Part shown: positions 61,601 through 64,000 of the stretch, piece by piece
Numbering within the stretch: the first letter of the stretch is position 1
Layout of the letters: each line of letters starts with the position of its first letter
NCBI GenBank assembly: GCA_036345935.2
Contig: JADWOT020000001.1
Coordinates: 11,261,869-11,325,868 of the forward strand
Origin: Taenia hydatigena
Taxonomy: Eukaryota; Platyhelminthes; Cestoda; Cyclophyllidea; Taeniidae
DNA: 64,000 nt
Direction of reading: 5' to 3'
Notes under the pieces: generated by a model
The model's input: only the letters and a program-made list of their open reading frames with translations
What the model was told of the DNA's origin: nothing
Databases searched by the model: none
Translations under genes and position numbers: made by a program

Positions 61601-64000
61601 GCTCTGCCAAAATCGCCCTTCGCGTGACAGTCGCGGCAAGTTATTTGAATTGCCTTCTCGTGCCGTCAAATGATAGTTGCAAATGAGTGAGTCATTTGGC
61701 GTTGATATGTTCAACTACCGTGAATCCAACGCAAGCTTCTCCTCTCGTGTAACCAACCCCATTCTCTATAATAATGGTGAAATCGGCTCCCACTTAGGCC
61801 CACTAAGATACCCACCTTACAGTCCTCCTTGGGCGGATTTGAAGTCTAAGCCCACACTTTTAAGCTTTGCAAGCCTTCAGAGGCAACTCACGTGCCGGCC
61901 AGTTCTCGGCATGTGTCTAGGTGTTTAACTTCCAGTCGAGGCCACTATCATTAACAGCATATTATTAAAAAGCATTACCTTCTTCATGCCCATTTTTATC
62001 AGCATTAAACGCTTTGGCTACTTTAATAACTAGGCAAGCAAATATTTGAAAGGGATTGCGGGGCATTGATGCCATCAATATGGCGAATACTCCATTACCT
62101 TTAGTTGACTCAAAGTTGCTTTTGGTGCCTCTGCTCTTGCGACCTCTAGAAATAGGGTATGCATCATGCGGAGCAGGATGAATTCTTAATGTAGCCCGGA
62201 GTAGGTTTCACTCAAAACGACGTGTTCTGAGATGGTGATCGTTGAGTTGTAGTCAACTCCTCGATTTCTATGCGCATAACAATTTCATTGAACTATTTTT
62301 AACAGGAAATTCCGAGAAGCAGCTTGCACGCGTACAATCGCAAAGCAATAATGCAAAGACACTGACGACCTGCATGCATTATTCCCTTTTTCTGCATCCG
62401 TGTCACAGGATTGTGTGACCGGTTCCACGGAGAAAAGCCAACAATTCACAAGGATTTAAATGAGACAAATTGCCATTGCGAAATTGCAGATCATGAAGGT
62501 CAAGAAGGCACAGCATAACTGTTTTATCATTAATTTTGGCTGTTCGCACTTATACGGGATTAAAAACGCTGAATGAATTAGCTTTTGAAACATGGAAAAC
62601 CGTGTGATCTCACGCGTTGAATTTAAAGCAGGTGAGTTTCTCATGTAATTTAATTTATGGGATTACTCCCAGCTGTTCAGCTTCGTGTCCGCCCTTTCAT
62701 CACCCTTGCTTGTGTTCATCAAAAGGGCAGGAAGCTGTTTAAAGGCATCTAATCTGAGGAACGGGCATAGTGAATTAGGCTGCCGAGGAAAGAGAGCTAT
62801 GCAGCTGGTAGAGTATTGATGTGAATTGGAATTTATGTCCTCCTCACGGACCGCCAGCGAATAATCACCCAACCGACATGCAGGCGGTCTATCGTCTTTA
62901 GAGTAAGCAACTAACAAACTTATTAGTTTCGCGCACAACTGTTTTAAATGGCGCACAACATTCTATGCATAAGCGTTTCTTGCGGCGAAGGAGATGCGCG
63001 TTTTCGATTCCAACACTCAGTAACCAACCTAAATGTCCTATAATTGCATAGCGCTGAAACGGCACCTTCGCACTTGCAATCAATTGGATAGGCGACTGCG
63101 TGAATGCTGCTGACCAAAAATCAAACTTCTATGGAAGCATCCTTGCTCTATTGGACAGTAGGAAGTGCAAATTACGAAATTCGCCAGTTTGGTAGCTCTC
63201 ATGCATGGACTCATGCTACCATCCCTCCTTGGACTAAATAGGCTATGCTAAAATCATTCCATGGATAATAGCAGTTAATGTGTGGAAGTCATACGATACG
63301 TTGGATAAAGGGGGGCCTAATTTGTTATAAGGGTCTGTCACCGAGGCTGCAATGACCACGCCAGCAGTTCAGCTTTACACCCTACAGTCGCCACAATCGG
63401 TGGATTTTTGTCGATTGTTTCGACCACTGAAAACCCATCCACATCCAAGGGCCCAATACTTGCATGTACTATCCCATATGTGCTGATATGTTTTCACAGC
63501 GAAAAGATACACAGCGATTAATCAGTTGCTACAGATTGGCGCCTCTGAAACCCTTTAGTTACCTAGGCTCACAACCAAGCTGTCTCCTCTGGACAGCTGT
63601 AAAAGACTCACAAAGACTATTCTTGTGCACTTCCCTACCCTATGGAATGGACATCAGGTTAGATGGTCGGTGGGGTCCTCATCACGTAAACACAAGCCCA
63701 ACACGAAGCCGTTGGTAGGTAAGTATGGCAGATTATATGTATATCGCAGTTACTTTCCCGTTGCCTCACCATCTACTGAGGGCAGTGAAATGGGCACAGG
63801 AAAGTTCCGCTTAACATTTGCCTGTTCAGACAAGCCTCCTTCCTTCACCACGCTATCAGCAGCACACTATCTTACCGAAGTCTCTTTGGCAAAACATCGA
63901 GACCGGTCTACAATGCGGATTTAAATCCATGATTAGTCCGCTTTGAACATCTATCTTGGCTATACTATGGGTATGAATGCATGAAATGTCTCAAATTGTG
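58660..64000. other. 5.3-kb stretch with only weak ORFs
   Basis: Frames at 58,932–59,216 (+, 94 codons, ending at a possible 'aatggcaa|gtaagc' donor), 60,259–60,591 (−, 110 codons), 61,194–61,406 (−), 61,677–61,928 (+) and 63,625–63,924 (+; a consensus-like GTAAGT donor at 63,720 lies inside it) look mildly coding-like, but none has a motif I recognise and none could be joined into a gene. No repeat partners were noticed. Confidence 0.35.

Noticed and set aside
1..64000. CRISPR arrays, bacterial operons, replication origins, spliced-leader RNA genes
   Set aside because: No regularly spaced direct repeats with unique spacers, no bacterial gene organisation and no spliced-leader-like sequence were found.

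Overview
The window is eukaryotic. It has genes with short GT–AG introns, intronless replication-type histone genes that end in the histone mRNA stem-loop, no bacterial-style gene packing, and very low gene density. The complete cathepsin L, the compact introns (63 and 72 bases), the broken Hsp70 copy and the isolated histone copies fit a parasitic flatworm, most likely a taeniid tapeworm such as Echinococcus or Taenia. That placement is inferred from family resemblance; nothing in the window proves it.

Layout. 1–6.6 kb is mostly non-coding: fragments of a dispersed repeat, a polypyrimidine tract, one frame-broken Lys/Glu-rich exon-like stretch (5.74–5.98 kb) and a low-complexity CAT/CATC-rich block. 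7.0–9.4 kb holds two intronless histone genes on the + strand, H2B then H2A, each with CCAAT/TATA signals and a 3' stem-loop. Both proteins are open but differ from normal histones at usually invariant positions. 11.5–18.9 kb is a 53-bp tandem repeat followed by two long repeat units (called X and Y here). 18.9–25.4 kb shows no gene I can support. 25.4–26.5 kb (−) is a truncated, frame-broken Hsp70 pseudogene. 27.9–28.1 kb (−) is a convincing terminal exon of an unrecognised gene.

29.2–33.2 kb is another composite repeat (Z plus inverted Y), followed by a second block of the 53-bp satellite. 34.1–35.35 kb contains a decayed histone H4 that still has a perfect stem-loop, bracketed by a duplicated flank. 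35.6–37.74 kb (−) is the best gene here: a complete four-exon, 337-residue cathepsin L-like cysteine protease. A 100-base assembly gap lies at 39,284–39,383. An unrecognised frame-interrupted coding region (−) is at 39.66–40.41 kb. 41.1–43.9 kb is an inverted copy of X. 45.9–47.8 kb holds short direct repeats. 48.7–54.3 kb is a second Z plus inverted Y composite and a further Y copy. 58.58 kb is a decayed tRNA-Ser(AGA). The rest shows only weak ORFs.

Only the cathepsin L gene and, with reservations, the two histone genes look functional. The dominant architecture is a set of old, mostly inverted, multi-copy segments (X, Y, Z and the 53-bp satellite) that I cannot assign to a known transposon class and that carry no recognisable transposase or reverse transcriptase. 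I found no clear new biological system. The most unusual items are the H2B/H2A pair with altered nucleosome-surface residues and the X/Y/Z repeat architecture.
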